A stretch of DNA of 64,000 bases from Flavimaribacter sediminis. Its GTDB lineage: Bacteria; Pseudomonadota; Alphaproteobacteria; Rhizobiales; Rhizobiaceae. The stretch is taken from assembly GCF_019492055.1 (NCBI RefSeq), contig NZ_JAICBX010000001.1:1426001-1490000 (forward strand), read 5' to 3'. The position numbers and the translations under genes are program-made. The notes under the pieces were generated by a model. It had not been told where the DNA came from. It did no database searches and was given only the letters and a program-made list of their open reading frames with translations. Positions 30,852-40,793 of this stretch are shown in pieces (position 1 is the first letter of the stretch; every line of letters starts with the position of its first letter).

Positions 30852-30875
30852 TCGGTTTTCACAAGTCGTCGAGTT

Positions 30876-31574
30876 TCAGACTTCGCGTTGCCTCCGCCGG
30901 TATTGACTTGGACTGACGCCGATCAAGTTCTTGAAAGTGCTTGTCAGATGCGCGTGACTGCAAAAACCGGTCATCATGGCAATGTCCGTGATGTCGATTG
31001 AGGTGCAGGACAACAACGATTGCGCCTTTGATATTCTCCTTCCGATAACAAACCGGATCGGTGTTTTACCGGCGGTCTGCGTGAAATCGGACAGGAAGCG
31101 CTTGGATGATTGACCGGTGATTTTTGCAAGCTGGTCAAGCGTGATCTTTTCACTGAGATGCTCGTCGACGAAGCGTTCCACCGCGACATATTGATCCGGC
31201 GTCAGCGGCCCGTAGCTTTTGTTTCTGGAGGAGGTTGTGATGCTGGCTGTGTATTCCTTACAGATGTAACGACACATCGATTCCATAAGGCTGGCTGCGA
31301 ACGCCATGTCCGTTTTGTCAGGCTCTTCGGAAATCTCCGCCAATTGCCTCAGGCCGAGATGAATCAATTCGTCTCTGAGAGCCAGTTTTGCTTCGAGGTG
31401 CAGGTCGGGAGGCGGATTTGTTGAAAACTCGTTCAACGCGCTTTGCTCTATCCGCAGTTCGGCGAACTGGAACTGCGCGCCTTGCAACTGCACCTTGAAA
31501 GTCTTGCCTGCTGGCACAATCCATATGTCGCCATCAATTGGTAGACTGATGCGCCAGTGCCCGCCTTCTATCAA
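30876..31574 (-). CDS. AraC-family regulator, probably frameshifted
   Basis: The C-terminal AraC DNA-binding domain is intact: VDEHLSEKITLDQLAKITGQ, then KTPIRFVIGRRISKAQSLL and SIDITDIAMMTGFCSHAHLT with FKNLIGVSPSQYRRRQ. The frame as it stands can only begin at a TTG (31574), inside the sensor domain. Sensor-like coding continues upstream in frame (WQVTADYHTVYVYLGKRLR), without a start codon. A second frame with ATG at 31783 or 31774 runs to a TAG at 31655-31657 and overlaps it. Joining the two by a single-base shift near 31660 would give about 300 aa, the normal family length. Either a frameshift mutation or a sequencing error fits. Confidence 0.7.
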   Translation of the reverse strand: MIEGGHWRISLPIDGDIWIVPAGKTFKVQLQGAQFQFAELRIEQSALNEFSTNPPPDLHLEAKLALRDELIHLGLRQLAEISEEPDKTDMAFAASLMESMCRYICKEYTASITTSSRNKSYGPLTPDQYVAVERFVDEHLSEKITLDQLAKITGQSSKRFLSDFTQTAGKTPIRFVIGRRISKAQSLLSCTSIDITDIAMMTGFCSHAHLTSTFKNLIGVSPSQYRRRQREV

Positions 31575-32209
31575 TGCTTGAAATGTACGTAGACGTTTTC
31601 CGAGGTAAACATAGACGGTATGGTAATCAGCGGTTACCTGCCACTCACATTTCCCTAAGATATTGGCTTGATTGTAATAGAACTTGACCTTTTTACTATA
31701 AATAAACGCATATCACAATATAGATTTTTATCATATGTGCGGCAATCAATTTTATGGGTAATATTTTCTATCATCAGGTGCATTCTCAAAGATTAATATT
31801 TAAAAAATATTGGCGAATATATATTCTTTTGGCGGAAAGAGTTATTTTTTCAAAATTACGAAAAATTATTTGATTGATCTACGTATATTTCAATTAAAAT
31901 TTCTTACAATCTCATCGGACACTAGCCGGTTTTATCTGTCAGATTCGGTGTTAGTGTCTGCACTTTATTGCGAGGCCGGAGAACACCGCCTGATTCCGGG
32001 TTCGCGCTATAGTTGTTAAAACGGTATCTCGATGTCCAAGGTATATCAATATAGAGAATAGCGCTCATTCACCCTATGGGTGTTGTATCAAGAAATGCTA
32101 GCTTTTTTCAATAATTTCAACCTTAGGGTTAAAAAATTATAGAATTTTCGGAAATCTTGGATTGCAGAAGCTGCCTATATGTAGATGATATGGGGTTGAG
32201 GCTGCGAAG
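31575..32209. other. AT-rich intergenic region
   Basis: This stretch is markedly richer in A+T than the rest of the window. Its left part (31575-31783) is probably the frameshifted 5' end of the AraC gene. A plus-strand frame at 31810-32019 shows no recognisable domain or ribosome site. A palindromic motif is at 32065-32082. The composition suggests foreign DNA or a long regulatory region. Confidence 0.55.
32065..32082. repeat. Palindromic motif, copy 2 (shared with 8166-8183)
   Basis: TCATTCACCCTATGGGTG contains the inverted repeat CACCC-TAT-GGGTG (32070-32082). It matches 8166-8183 at 16 of 18 bases, with the two differences compensating each other in the stem. It lies about 130 bp before the EAL gene. 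Confidence 0.45.
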
Positions 32210-33067
32210 TTGTGTAACGGACGCGTGTCTCATTGGGCGAACTCTCAGATTTTGGCAATTCAGATGTATTCGAGTGGACTAAAGGGTGTGGCGCCCGTAC
32301 GGGACGATGTTTCCCCGGAGCCAGGTCTTCTGATGTTTCGAGACGCTTTAGCTGACGAGCGTATCGGCCTTCAGGCCGAAAGGATCGTCGATGTCCGGGA
32401 TCTTGGCGCTACTCTTTATTCGGAATGTCTCGCTCGCCTCATTGATCCGACGGGTTGCGTGCGCATGGCGTCTGAGTTTGTGCCGGCGGTTGAGACGTCT
32501 GGAGAGATCGCTTCATTGGATCGGTGTGTGATGAGCCAGGTGCTCGAAGAACTGTGCGCGGATTGCAGCGCTGTTCTCGGGTGCAATATTTCCGCGGAAA
32601 CCTTGTCGGACGAAGATACCTGGAATAGCATCGTCGGACTAATCTCGAAATACAGCTCTGTGGCGGATAGACTGGTGCTTGAAGTCACGGAGACACGGCC
32701 ACTCGGCATTGACCGCTATGAGGCGCGAAAGCGGTTCTCCGAGGTTCAGAACCTTGGCTGCCGGGTGGCCGTAGACGATTTTGGAGTGGGGCATTTCAGT
32801 CCTTCCACACTTCTTTTTGTTGATGCGGACATCGTTAAGATAGATGCATCACTTATGAGAAAACTGCGTGTCGGCAAAGACGGCGTCAGCAATCTGGACT
32901 GCATTGTCGGATTTGCGTCTTGCACCGCGCCTGTGGTCGTTGTGGAAGGCGTTGAGACGCCGGAGCAATTGATATTGGTGCGCAGAGCCGGCGCAACGCA
33001 TGCGCAGGAATATTTGTTTCCGAGAGCTGAAATCAAACGCCGTACGTCAGGCGATGGCGCTTCGTAA
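32210..33067 (+). CDS. Divergent EAL-domain protein (c-di-GMP phosphodiesterase-like)
   Basis: A stand-alone EAL domain (285 aa) with no signal, membrane or partner domain. The signature EAL reads ECL (Glu72). The other catalytic positions look kept: Asn126, Glu158 in LEVTET, Asp189-Asp190 in AVDDFGVG, Lys210 in VKID, Glu246 in VEGVET and Gln266 (QEY in place of QGY). By family knowledge it could hydrolyse cyclic di-GMP, though the drifted signatures leave a binding-only role possible. The start is uncertain: TTG at 32210 or ATG at 32264, neither with a clear ribosome site. It and the AraC gene sit between eno and ftsB. Confidence 0.78.
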   Translation: MCNGRVSHWANSQILAIQMYSSGLKGVAPVRDDVSPEPGLLMFRDALADERIGLQAERIVDVRDLGATLYSECLARLIDPTGCVRMASEFVPAVETSGEIASLDRCVMSQVLEELCADCSAVLGCNISAETLSDEDTWNSIVGLISKYSSVADRLVLEVTETRPLGIDRYEARKRFSEVQNLGCRVAVDDFGVGHFSPSTLLFVDADIVKIDASLMRKLRVGKDGVSNLDCIVGFASCTAPVVVVEGVETPEQLILVRRAGATHAQEYLFPRAEIKRRTSGDGAS

Positions 33068-33190
33068 GCGGACCTGTCGACGTCCCGCAAAATCGCACGC
33101 TGCTAATACGTTGTTAAGCTAGACCGTACATAGTCGGGCAACTGGGCATCGATATGCTCCATTCCGTATGAGTTCCGAATTGTCTGATTG

Positions 33191-33505
33191 ATGTCGACGC
33201 GTCAAAAAAAGATACGCAATACAGGACGATACCTCGTCCCGGTTATAGCGGCCGGCTTTATTAGCTATTTCGGATACCACTCAATTCATGGTGGGAGAGG
33301 GCTCCTTGCAAAGGAGGGGTTTGAACAGCAGTCGGCGCTCCTTCAGGAAGAACTGGACAAGCTGGTTCAGAAGAGAAATTTCCTCCAGAGACGCATTCTG
33401 CTTCTGCAAGACGGTACATTCGATCGCGATATGCTGGACGAGCGCGCTCGAAACGAACTCAATCTGTCGCGTCCCGGCGAGATCACCATATATCTGGATC
33501 GCTAA
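33191..33505 (+). CDS. ftsB: Septum formation initiator FtsB/DivIC
   Basis: A small bitopic division protein (104 aa). A basic N-terminus (STRQKKIRNTGR) precedes one membrane segment (YLVPVIAAGFISYFGYHSI). A coiled coil follows (FEQQSALLQEELDKLVQKRNFLQRRILLL), and then the family tail DMLDERARNELNLSRPGEITIYL. In alphaproteobacteria it normally lies between eno and pdhA, as here apart from the insert. The ATG at 33191 directly follows an in-frame TTG. Confidence 0.9.
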   Translation: MSTRQKKIRNTGRYLVPVIAAGFISYFGYHSIHGGRGLLAKEGFEQQSALLQEELDKLVQKRNFLQRRILLLQDGTFDRDMLDERARNELNLSRPGEITIYLDR

Positions 33506-33644
33506 ATTAATCAAAATCAAGTTAATATTCTGAATTCCAAGCATAATCAAATACTTGGCATTCAAGTGTGCTATGCATTATCGCACTTGCTGAGATTGGA
33601 GTCGTCCCGTAGACTTTCTGCAACAAAACACAGGGAGGACGAGA

Positions 33645-34682
33645 ATGGCTCCGCGTAAAACCGCCGCGTCAACAACCCGTAAATCTCGAGCGAAAAAGCC
33701 GGCCATCGGCAAGGATATCGCTGATTTCGACAAGGAGCAGGAGCTTCAGGCTTATCGCGACATGTTGCTCATACGCCGTTTCGAGGAAAAGGCGGGGCAG
33801 TTGTATGGCATGGGTTTCATCGGCGGATTTTGCCACCTCTACATAGGACAGGAGGCCGTCATCACCGGAGTCATGATGGCGCTCAAAGACGGCGATCAGA
33901 TTATCACCGGCTACCGCGACCATGGTCATATGCTCGCCACGGGTATGGAGCCGCGCGGGGTTATGGCCGAGCTGACTGGCAGACGCAACGGGTACTCACG
34001 GGGCAAGGGCGGCTCCATGCACATGTTCTCGACGGAAAAGAATTTCTACGGCGGGCACGGGATCGTTGGTGCGCAGGTGCCTCTCGGAACGGGACTGGCC
34101 TTCGCAAACCGGTATCGAGAAAATGACAATCTGAGCGCTGTATTCTACGGCGACGGCGCCTCCAACCAGGGCCAGGTTTACGAGAGCTTCAACATGGCTG
34201 AACTCTGGCGCCTTCCGGTTATTTACATCGTCGAAAACAACCGTTACGCGATGGGAACGTCGGTGGCGCGGGCCTCTGCGCAGACTGACTTCTCACAGCG
34301 CGGTGTATCGTTTTCCATTCCCGGATATCAGGTTGACGGAATGGATGTGCGCGCTGTCAAGGCTGCTGCCGAAGCTGCTGCCGAACACTGTCGTTCAGGC
34401 AACGGCCCGATCATTCTCGAAATGATGACCTATCGATATCGCGGGCATTCAATGTCCGATCCGGCGAAATATCGGAGCAAGGACGAAGTGCAGAAGATGC
34501 GGTCCGAGCATGACCCCATAGAGCAGGTCAAGGCGCGTCTCCTTGAAAAGAAGTGGGCCAGCGAAGACGAACTCAAATCCATCGACAAGAGCGTGCGGGA
34601 AGTCGTCGCCGACAGCGCTGAATTCGCTCAATCCGATCCGGAGCCGGATCCGTCGGAACTGTACACGGATATACTCAGGTAG
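33645..34682 (+). CDS. pdhA: Pyruvate dehydrogenase E1 alpha subunit
   Basis: The alpha subunit (345 aa) of the thiamine-diphosphate E1, which decarboxylates pyruvate. A basic, Ala/Lys-rich leader precedes [21 protein letters not shown]. Cofactor motifs are [17 protein letters not shown] (ThDP site) and the loop [26 protein letters not shown] occurs before the ATG. It begins the pdhA-pdhB-pdhC operon. The 139-bp leader holds a CCAAG/CTTGG inverted repeat (33537-33558) of unknown role. Confidence 0.96.
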   Translation: MAPRKTAASTTRKSRAKKPAIGKDIADFDKEQELQAYRDMLLIRRFEEKAGQLYGMGFIGGFCHLYIGQEAVITGVMMALKDGDQIITGYRDHGHMLATGMEPRGVMAELTGRRNGYSRGKGGSMHMFSTEKNFYGGHGIVGAQVPLGTGLAFANRYRENDNLSAVFYGDGASNQGQVYESFNMAELWRLPVIYIVENNRYAMGTSVARASAQTDFSQRGVSFSIPGYQVDGMDVRAVKAAAEAAAEHCRSGNGPIILEMMTYRYRGHSMSDPAKYRSKDEVQKMRSEHDPIEQVKARLLEKKWASEDELKSIDKSVREVVADSAEFAQSDPEPDPSELYTDILR

Positions 34683-34696
34683 GAACGGAGGAAGCC

Positions 34697-36079
34697 ATGC
34701 CGACAGATATTCTCATGCCAGCCCTTTCTCCGACAATGGAAGAAGGCACGCTTTCCAAATGGATGAAAAAGGAAGGCGATTCGGTCACAGCGGGTGATGT
34801 GATTGCAGAAATTGAAACAGACAAGGCGACCATGGAGGTCGAAGCCGTTGACGAAGGCACGATCGGCAAGATCGTCGTTCCGGAAGGCAGCGAAGGGGTC
34901 AAGGTCAATTCTGTGATCGCTATTCTGCTGGGGGAAGACGAAGACGCAAGCGCGATGGACGCCGAGAGCTCCGCCAAGCCTGCAAAAGAAACGCCGAAGG
35001 AACCCGTTGAATCGCCAGAGCCTCAGGCAAAGCCCGCCGAGGCTGCGCCTAAGGCAGAAATTGCGTCAGATCCGGACATCCCATCCGGCACGGAAATGGT
35101 GTCGATCTCCGTTCGCGAGGCGCTACGGGACGCCATGGCGGAAGAAATGCGCGCCGACCCGGACGTGTTTGTCATGGGCGAAGAAGTCGCCGAATATCAG
35201 GGCGCTTACAAGGTCACGCAGGGTCTGCTGGACGAGTTCGGTCCCAAGCGCGTTGTCGATACACCGATAACCGAGCATGGTTTTACCGGCGTCGGCGTCG
35301 GCGCAGCGATGGCTGGACTTAAGCCAATCGTCGAGTTCATGACCTTCAATTTCGCCATGCAGGCGATAGACCAGATCATCAATTCGGCGGCCAAGACCCA
35401 CTACATGTCCGGCGGGCAGATGGCCGCTCCAATCGTGTTTCGCGGACCTAACGGCGCAGCAGCGCGCGTAGCGGCGCAGCACTCCCAATGCTACGCCTCC
35501 TGGTACAGTCACATACCAGGACTGAAGGTAGTGATGCCTTACACCGCAGCAGACGCAAAGGGTTTGTTAAAGGCGGCGATTCGGGACCCGAATCCAGTCA
35601 TCTTTCTGGAAAACGAATTGCTTTACGGTCATTCCTCCGATGTTCCGAAACTGGACGACTTTGTTCTGCCTATCGGAAAGGCGCGCATTCACAGATCAGG
35701 AACGGATGTAACCATCGTATCTTTCGGCATCGGGATGACATACGCCGATGAAGCAGCATCCGAGCTCGCCAAATCGGGAATTGAATCCGAGGTCATCGAT
35801 TTGCGGACGATTCGCCCGATGGATATCGAAACCGTCATCGAATCCGTCAAGAAAACCGGACGCCTTGTCACAGTGGAGGAGGGCTTTCCGCAAAGCTCGG
35901 TCGGTACGGAAATCGCAACCAGAGTAATGCAGCAGGCTTTTGACTATCTTGATGCGCCGGTTGCGACGATCTCCGGACGTGATGTTCCCATGCCCTATGC
36001 TGCAAATCTCGAGAAACTGGCGTTGCCCAGCACCGCCGAGGTGATAGAAGCCGTCAAAGCCGTGACCTACACAGCCTGA
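34697..36079 (+). CDS. pdhB: Pyruvate dehydrogenase E1 beta subunit with lipoyl domain
   Basis: The E1 beta subunit (460 aa). Unusually for the enzyme in general but typical of alphaproteobacteria, it begins with a lipoyl domain (lipoylated Lys in [15 protein letters not shown], residue about 42), then an Ala/Pro/Glu linker. The transketolase-like body follows from about residue 135 ([51 protein letters not shown]). It starts 14 bp after pdhA. Confidence 0.96.
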   Translation: MPTDILMPALSPTMEEGTLSKWMKKEGDSVTAGDVIAEIETDKATMEVEAVDEGTIGKIVVPEGSEGVKVNSVIAILLGEDEDASAMDAESSAKPAKETPKEPVESPEPQAKPAEAAPKAEIASDPDIPSGTEMVSISVREALRDAMAEEMRADPDVFVMGEEVAEYQGAYKVTQGLLDEFGPKRVVDTPITEHGFTGVGVGAAMAGLKPIVEFMTFNFAMQAIDQIINSAAKTHYMSGGQMAAPIVFRGPNGAAARVAAQHSQCYASWYSHIPGLKVVMPYTAADAKGLLKAAIRDPNPVIFLENELLYGHSSDVPKLDDFVLPIGKARIHRSGTDVTIVSFGIGMTYADEAASELAKSGIESEVIDLRTIRPMDIETVIESVKKTGRLVTVEEGFPQSSVGTEIATRVMQQAFDYLDAPVATISGRDVPMPYAANLEKLALPSTAEVIEAVKAVTYTA

Positions 36080-36090
36080 GGGAGGCGAAC

Positions 36091-37407
36091 ATGTCGATAG
36101 AAATTACCATGCCTGCGCTTTCTCCGACTATGGAGGAGGGCAACCTCGCAAAGTGGCTTGTGAAAGAAGGCGACAGCGTTGCGCCTGGTGATGTAATCGC
36201 GGAAATTGAAACCGACAAGGCGACCATGGAAGTCGAGGCCGTCGATGAAGGAACGGTTGCAAAGATCATCGTTCCAGCTGGCGCCGAGGGCGTCAAGGTC
36301 AATGCGCTAATCGCCATTCTGGCTGAAGAGGGTGAAGACGTTTCAGCAGCGGCTTCCGAAAAACCCAAGCAAGAGGCGCCTTCTTCAAAACCATCGGAAG
36401 AACCTGAGCAAGACACAGTCTCCCCCCCGGTGACAGATGCGTCTCCTGCGCCATCGACGCCTGTAGCTAAGGATTCGTCCGGAGACCGGATTTTCTCGTC
36501 TCCGCTTGCCAGACGTCTTGCAAAAGAAGCCGGTGTGGATCTCTCGACTGTCAAAGGGTCCGGCCCGCATGGCCGCATCATCAAACGGGATGTAGAGGCG
36601 GCAGCGTCCGAAGGCGCTGCTCCTGCCGCCGAACAAAAACCGGCGAACGCGCCAGCTGCGGCTCCGGCGATGTCTGACGACCAGACTCTTAAACTTTTCG
36701 AAGAGGGCTCCTACGAACTCGTTCCGCATGACAATATGCGCAAGACGATCGCCAAGCGGTTGGTCCAATCCAAGCAAAGCATTCCGCACTTCTACCTGTC
36801 GGTTGATTGCGAACTCGATGCTCTACTGGAGCTGCGTCAGCAGCTTAACGCCGCCGCGCCTGCCATCGATGGAAAGCCGGCATATAAACTGTCGGTCAAT
36901 GATTTTATCATCAAGGCGCTCGCCTTTGCTCTGCGTGACATTCCCGCCGCCAACGCTTCATGGACCGAAAGCGCCATGGTGCTGCACAAACACAGCGACG
37001 TCGGTGTTGCTGTTTCCATACCCGGAGGATTGATCACGCCAGTTGTTCGCAAGGCCGAACAAAAAACGCTTTCGGTCATTTCCAATGAAATGAAGGATAT
37101 GGCTGCGCGCGCCAGAGAGCGAAAACTCAAGCCGGAAGAATATCAGGGTGGTTCGTCGGCGGTTTCCAATCTTGGCATGTTCGGCATCAAGAACTTTTCG
37201 GCAGTCATCAATCCTCCGCATGCGACCATACTCGCCGTCGGCGCGGGCGAGCAGCGCGCCATCGTGCGTGAAGGCGAAGTCGTGGTGGCCACAGTCATGT
37301 CAGTGACCCTGTCGACCGACCATCGGGCCGTTGACGGCGCGCTGGGAGCAGAATTGCTCTCCGCTTTCAAACGCTACATCGAGAATCCGATGGGAATGCT
37401 CGTCTAA
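36091..37407 (+). CDS. pdhC: Dihydrolipoamide acetyltransferase (PDH E2)
   Basis: The E2 core (438 aa). An N-terminal lipoyl domain ([15 protein letters not shown]) is nearly identical to that of pdhB. Then come a linker, the peripheral subunit-binding domain (SSPLARRLAKEAGVDLSTVKG) and a catalytic acyltransferase domain ending with STDHRAVDGALGAEL, which holds the catalytic His and Asp. There is a single lipoyl domain. It starts 11 bp after pdhB and transfers acetyl groups to CoA. Confidence 0.96.
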   Translation: MSIEITMPALSPTMEEGNLAKWLVKEGDSVAPGDVIAEIETDKATMEVEAVDEGTVAKIIVPAGAEGVKVNALIAILAEEGEDVSAAASEKPKQEAPSSKPSEEPEQDTVSPPVTDASPAPSTPVAKDSSGDRIFSSPLARRLAKEAGVDLSTVKGSGPHGRIIKRDVEAAASEGAAPAAEQKPANAPAAAPAMSDDQTLKLFEEGSYELVPHDNMRKTIAKRLVQSKQSIPHFYLSVDCELDALLELRQQLNAAAPAIDGKPAYKLSVNDFIIKALAFALRDIPAANASWTESAMVLHKHSDVGVAVSIPGGLITPVVRKAEQKTLSVISNEMKDMAARARERKLKPEEYQGGSSAVSNLGMFGIKNFSAVINPPHATILAVGAGEQRAIVREGEVVVATVMSVTLSTDHRAVDGALGAELLSAFKRYIENPMGMLV

Positions 37408-37439
37408 AATATCCAGTGGCAGCAATTCAGGAGATCGCA

Positions 37440-38000
37440 ATGCCGGACAGCAGTAAAAATGGCGCCGACGATTTTATCCAGAGGCTCAAAAAAGCCTGGG
37501 GCTGGCTTGTTCTGCTGGGCGTCATATCTCTTGTGGGAGGGATTCTGTGTTTCGCCAATCCACTTAAGGCGACGATAGCGGCGGAAACGCTTGCAGCAAT
37601 TTTCTTTATCCTCATCGGCATACTCCAACTCGCGCAGGCATTCTCAATGCAAGGCTGGGGGGGCGTGCTGTGGTCGGCGATTGTTGGCGTGGTGTCCGTG
37701 CTTGTTGGCGCTATCCTGATCAAGAATCCGCTGGAAGGCGCGGCCACACTCACGGCGATGGTCGGTATCTTGATGTTCGTAATGGGTGGCTTCAAGATCG
37801 CCTATTCGTTCTCGCTGCGCTCCATGGCCGGATGGGTCTGGGTGCTGGTTTCGGGTATTCTGTCGATCGTTATCGGGATCGTCATTTTTGCGGATTTTCC
37901 CTGGGCGGCGGTAACAGTGCTCGGTCTGTTTCTCGGAGTTGAACTGACATTCAACGGGATCAGTCTTCTGATGACCGGGATTGCGCTGCGAAACGCCTGA
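37440..38000 (+). CDS. HdeD/DUF308-family membrane protein
   Basis: A small integral membrane protein (186 aa) with about six hydrophobic helices in three repeated hairpins (for example WLVLLGVISLVGGILCF and WVLVSGILSIVIGIVIF). The pattern is that of HdeD/DUF308 proteins, linked to acid stress in enterobacteria. The ATG at 37440 follows AGGAG with 6 bases between; an upstream in-frame start adds 8 residues. It lies between pdhC and lpdA and is probably cotranscribed. A GC-rich inverted repeat (AACGCCGGCGGCGTT) lies just after it. Confidence 0.85.
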   Translation: MPDSSKNGADDFIQRLKKAWGWLVLLGVISLVGGILCFANPLKATIAAETLAAIFFILIGILQLAQAFSMQGWGGVLWSAIVGVVSVLVGAILIKNPLEGAATLTAMVGILMFVMGGFKIAYSFSLRSMAGWVWVLVSGILSIVIGIVIFADFPWAAVTVLGLFLGVELTFNGISLLMTGIALRNA

Positions 38001-38056
38001 GTTGCGGGAACGCCGGCGGCGTTTGCTGTTCCCTAGCAAAGACAAGGAGACATAAA

Positions 38057-39520
38057 GTGTCCAACAGTTATGATGTCATTGTCATAGGATCCGGACCTGG
38101 CGGCTACGTATGCGCCATCCGTGCGGCGCAACTTGGTTTGAAGACCGCAATCGTCGAGCGGGAGCACCTCGGGGGGATTTGCCTGAATTGGGGCTGCATT
38201 CCCACGAAAGCGCTGCTCCGGTCGGCTGAAGTGCTTCACCTTGCCGAACATGCGGACGCATACGGACTCAAGCTTGAGGGCAAGATTTCACCGGATCTCC
38301 AGGCCGTGGTGAAACGGTCTCGCGGCGTATCAGGGCGTCTCACTACAGGCGTCGGTTTCCTGATGAAGAAAAACAAGATCGACGTCATCTGGGGCGAGGC
38401 GAAACTGACGAAAGCCGCCAAGGGCGTCGCGCCGGCCGAAATCAAGGTTTCCAAACCAGGCAAAAAAGCAATGGAACCGCAGAATCCTCCCCCCAAAAAC
38501 ACCTTGGGCGAAGGGACATACGCGGCCAAACACATCATCGTTGCGACCGGCGCAAGACCGCGCGCGCTGCCGGGAATCGAGCCTGACGGCAAGCTGATAT
38601 GGACCTATTTCGAAGCCATGGTGCCGCCGGAAATGCCGAAAAAGCTTCTTGTCATGGGTTCCGGCGCCATTGGCATTGAATTCGCCAGCTTCTACAACGC
38701 CATGGGCGTGGATGTCACGGTTGTTGAATTGATGCCAAACATCATGCCGGTCGAGGACTCCGAAATTTCCGGTTTCGCGCGCAAGCAACTAGAAAAACAG
38801 GGCCTCAAGATCATCACGGAGGCAAAGGTTTCCAAGGTCGACAAGGCGGCGGACAGCGTTACGGCGCACGTGGAGACAAAGGATGGGAAGACGCAAAAGA
38901 TTGAGGCGGACCGGCTGATTTCCGCGGTGGGCGTTCAGGGCAATATCGAGAATCTCGGGCTTGAGGAACTTGGCGTCAAGACAGATCGCGGATGCGTGGT
39001 TATCGACGGCTACGGAAAATCAAGTATCGAAGGCATCTACGCAATCGGCGATGTCGCCGGTCCACCAATGCTGGCTCACAAGGCCGAGCACGAAGGCGTC
39101 ATATGCGTGGAAAAGATAGCCGGCGTGCCCGGAGTCCATCCCCTGGACAAGTCGATGATACCGGGTTGCACCTATTGTCATCCGCAGGTCGCCAGCGTCG
39201 GGCTGACGGAGGCGAAAGCCAAGGAGGCCGGTTACGAAATCCGCGTCGGACGGTTTCCGTTCGTGGCGAACGGAAAGGCGATCGCGCTTGGCGAGGACCA
39301 GGGACTCGTCAAGACTATTTTCGACAAGAAGACGGGACAATTGCTCGGCGCCCATATGGTTGGCGCGGAAGTGACGGAACTGATCGAAGGCTTCGTGGTC
39401 GCCATGAATCTGGAAACGACGGAAGAAGAACTGATGCATTCCGTGTTCCCGCATCCCACATTGTCGGAAATGATGAAGGAAAGCGTGCTTGACGCCTATG
39501 ACCGCGTGCTCAATGCTTGA
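38057..39520 (+). CDS. lpdA: Dihydrolipoyl dehydrogenase LpdA (PDH E3)
   Basis: The flavoprotein E3 (487 aa) reoxidising dihydrolipoamide with NAD+. The FAD motif VIGSGPGGYVCAIRAAQLG and redox-active disulfide GGICLNWGCIPTKALL are near the N-terminus. The NAD motif LVMGSGAIGIEFASFY is central and the catalytic His/Glu pair is in HPTLSEMMKE. A loop rich in Pro/Lys (residues about 130-155) is inserted, as in many alphaproteobacterial E3s of the PDH operon. The start is GTG, with AAGGAGA upstream. Confidence 0.95.
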   Translation: MSNSYDVIVIGSGPGGYVCAIRAAQLGLKTAIVEREHLGGICLNWGCIPTKALLRSAEVLHLAEHADAYGLKLEGKISPDLQAVVKRSRGVSGRLTTGVGFLMKKNKIDVIWGEAKLTKAAKGVAPAEIKVSKPGKKAMEPQNPPPKNTLGEGTYAAKHIIVATGARPRALPGIEPDGKLIWTYFEAMVPPEMPKKLLVMGSGAIGIEFASFYNAMGVDVTVVELMPNIMPVEDSEISGFARKQLEKQGLKIITEAKVSKVDKAADSVTAHVETKDGKTQKIEADRLISAVGVQGNIENLGLEELGVKTDRGCVVIDGYGKSSIEGIYAIGDVAGPPMLAHKAEHEGVICVEKIAGVPGVHPLDKSMIPGCTYCHPQVASVGLTEAKAKEAGYEIRVGRFPFVANGKAIALGEDQGLVKTIFDKKTGQLLGAHMVGAEVTELIEGFVVAMNLETTEEELMHSVFPHPTLSEMMKESVLDAYDRVLNA

Positions 39521-39554
39521 TCAATGGGTTTGAGCAACCAAATGGAGGTGTGAT

Positions 39555-39794
39555 GTGAGTTGGATTCTTTGGATCATCGTTGGCCTGCTTGCAGGCTGGA
39601 TCGCTCAGAAAATAATGGACCGACAGGGAGGCCTTATCAAGAACCTGGTTGTCGGTCTGGTTGGCGCATTCGTCGGTGGTCTGCTGGCCAATGCTGTGGG
39701 GCTTGAGTTCTACGGATTCCTTGGCACTCTTATCGTTGCGACAGTGGGCGCCGTGGTGGTGCTGTGGCTGTTTGCATTACTTGCCGGAAGATAA
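39555..39794 (+). CDS. GlsB/YeaQ/YmgE-family membrane protein
   Basis: A 79-aa protein with three hydrophobic glycine-rich helices (ILWIIVGLLAGWIAQKIM, LIKNLVVGLVGAFVGGLLAN, FLGTLIVATVGAVVVLWLFAL), the transglycosylase-associated/GlsB pattern linked to envelope stress. The GTG start follows GGAGGTGTGAT. It is set between lpdA and lipA with gaps of 34 and 18 bp, apparently in the same transcript. Confidence 0.85.
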   Translation: MSWILWIIVGLLAGWIAQKIMDRQGGLIKNLVVGLVGAFVGGLLANAVGLEFYGFLGTLIVATVGAVVVLWLFALLAGR

Positions 39795-39812
39795 AAACGG
39801 ATTTTCAGTGGT

Positions 39813-40781
39813 ATGGTGACGGTTGTCGATACGGTTTCGGGAAATACAAAGCGGGTTCGCCATCCTGAGAAGGCGCATAAGCCAGATACCGAAATACAGC
39901 GCAAGCCGGACTGGATCAGGGTAAAGGCGCCAACGTCAAAAGGGTATCTTGAGACGAAGGACATTGTCAAAAGCAACAACCTCGTAACGGTATGCGAGGA
40001 GGCGGGTTGTCCGAACATAGGCGGCTGTTGGCAGCAGAAACACGCCAGCTTCATGATCATGGGTGAAATCTGCACCCGGGCATGCGCCTTCTGCAACGTC
40101 TCTACCGGCAGACCGACGGCGCTCGACGACAACGAACCGGAAAATGTCGCGAAGGCCGTGTTCCAGATGGGCCTGAAGCACGTCGTCATCACGTCTGTCG
40201 ACCGTGATGATCTCGACGACGGCGGCGCCCAGCATTTCTACGATACGATCCTTGCTATCCGAGAGGCCTCTCCCCACACGACGGTCGAGATTCTGACGCC
40301 CGATTTTCTGCGCAAGTCCGGCGCACTCGAAAAAGTCGTCAGCGCCCGCCCGGATGTTTTCAACCATAATCTTGAAACTGTCCCGTCCAATTACCTGACC
40401 GTCAGGCCAGGCGCGCGCTATTTTCACTCCATCAGGCTGCTGCAGCGTGTGAAGGAAATTGACCCTGACATGTTCACCAAATCGGGAATCATGGTGGGCT
40501 TGGGCGAAGAGCGGAACGAAGTCTTGCAGTTGATGGACGATCTGCGTGTTGCGGATGTTGATTTCCTGACTATCGGCCAATATCTGCAGCCAACCCGAAA
40601 GCATCACAAGGTGATGAATTTTGTGACTCCCGACGAATTCAAGGCCTATGAGACGATCGCCTATTCGAAGGGTTTCCTGATGGTGTCAGCCAGTCCGCTT
40701 ACCCGCTCTTCACACCATGCAGGCGATGATTTCGCAAAGTTGCAGGCTGCTCGGGCTGAGCGAAATGGACTGAAAGCCTGA
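39813..40781 (+). CDS. lipA: Lipoyl synthase LipA
   Basis: A radical-SAM enzyme (322 aa) that inserts two sulfurs into octanoyl groups to form lipoyl cofactors. The auxiliary cluster motif [12 protein letters not shown] and the radical-SAM motif CTRACAFCN are both present, with the C-terminal [11 protein letters not shown] serine that ligates the auxiliary cluster. Its place after pdhABC-lpdA fits its supply of cofactor to three lipoyl domains (pdhB, pdhC, bkdB) in this window. Confidence 0.97.
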   Translation: MVTVVDTVSGNTKRVRHPEKAHKPDTEIQRKPDWIRVKAPTSKGYLETKDIVKSNNLVTVCEEAGCPNIGGCWQQKHASFMIMGEICTRACAFCNVSTGRPTALDDNEPENVAKAVFQMGLKHVVITSVDRDDLDDGGAQHFYDTILAIREASPHTTVEILTPDFLRKSGALEKVVSARPDVFNHNLETVPSNYLTVRPGARYFHSIRLLQRVKEIDPDMFTKSGIMVGLGEERNEVLQLMDDLRVADVDFLTIGQYLQPTRKHHKVMNFVTPDEFKAYETIAYSKGFLMVSASPLTRSSHHAGDDFAKLQAARAERNGLKA

Positions 40782-40793
40782 TACTGGTCGGTC

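Noticed and set aside
31810-32019. 69-codon plus-strand frame in the AT-rich gap
   Set aside because: No ribosome site, no family resemblance, and composition typical of random AT-rich DNA.
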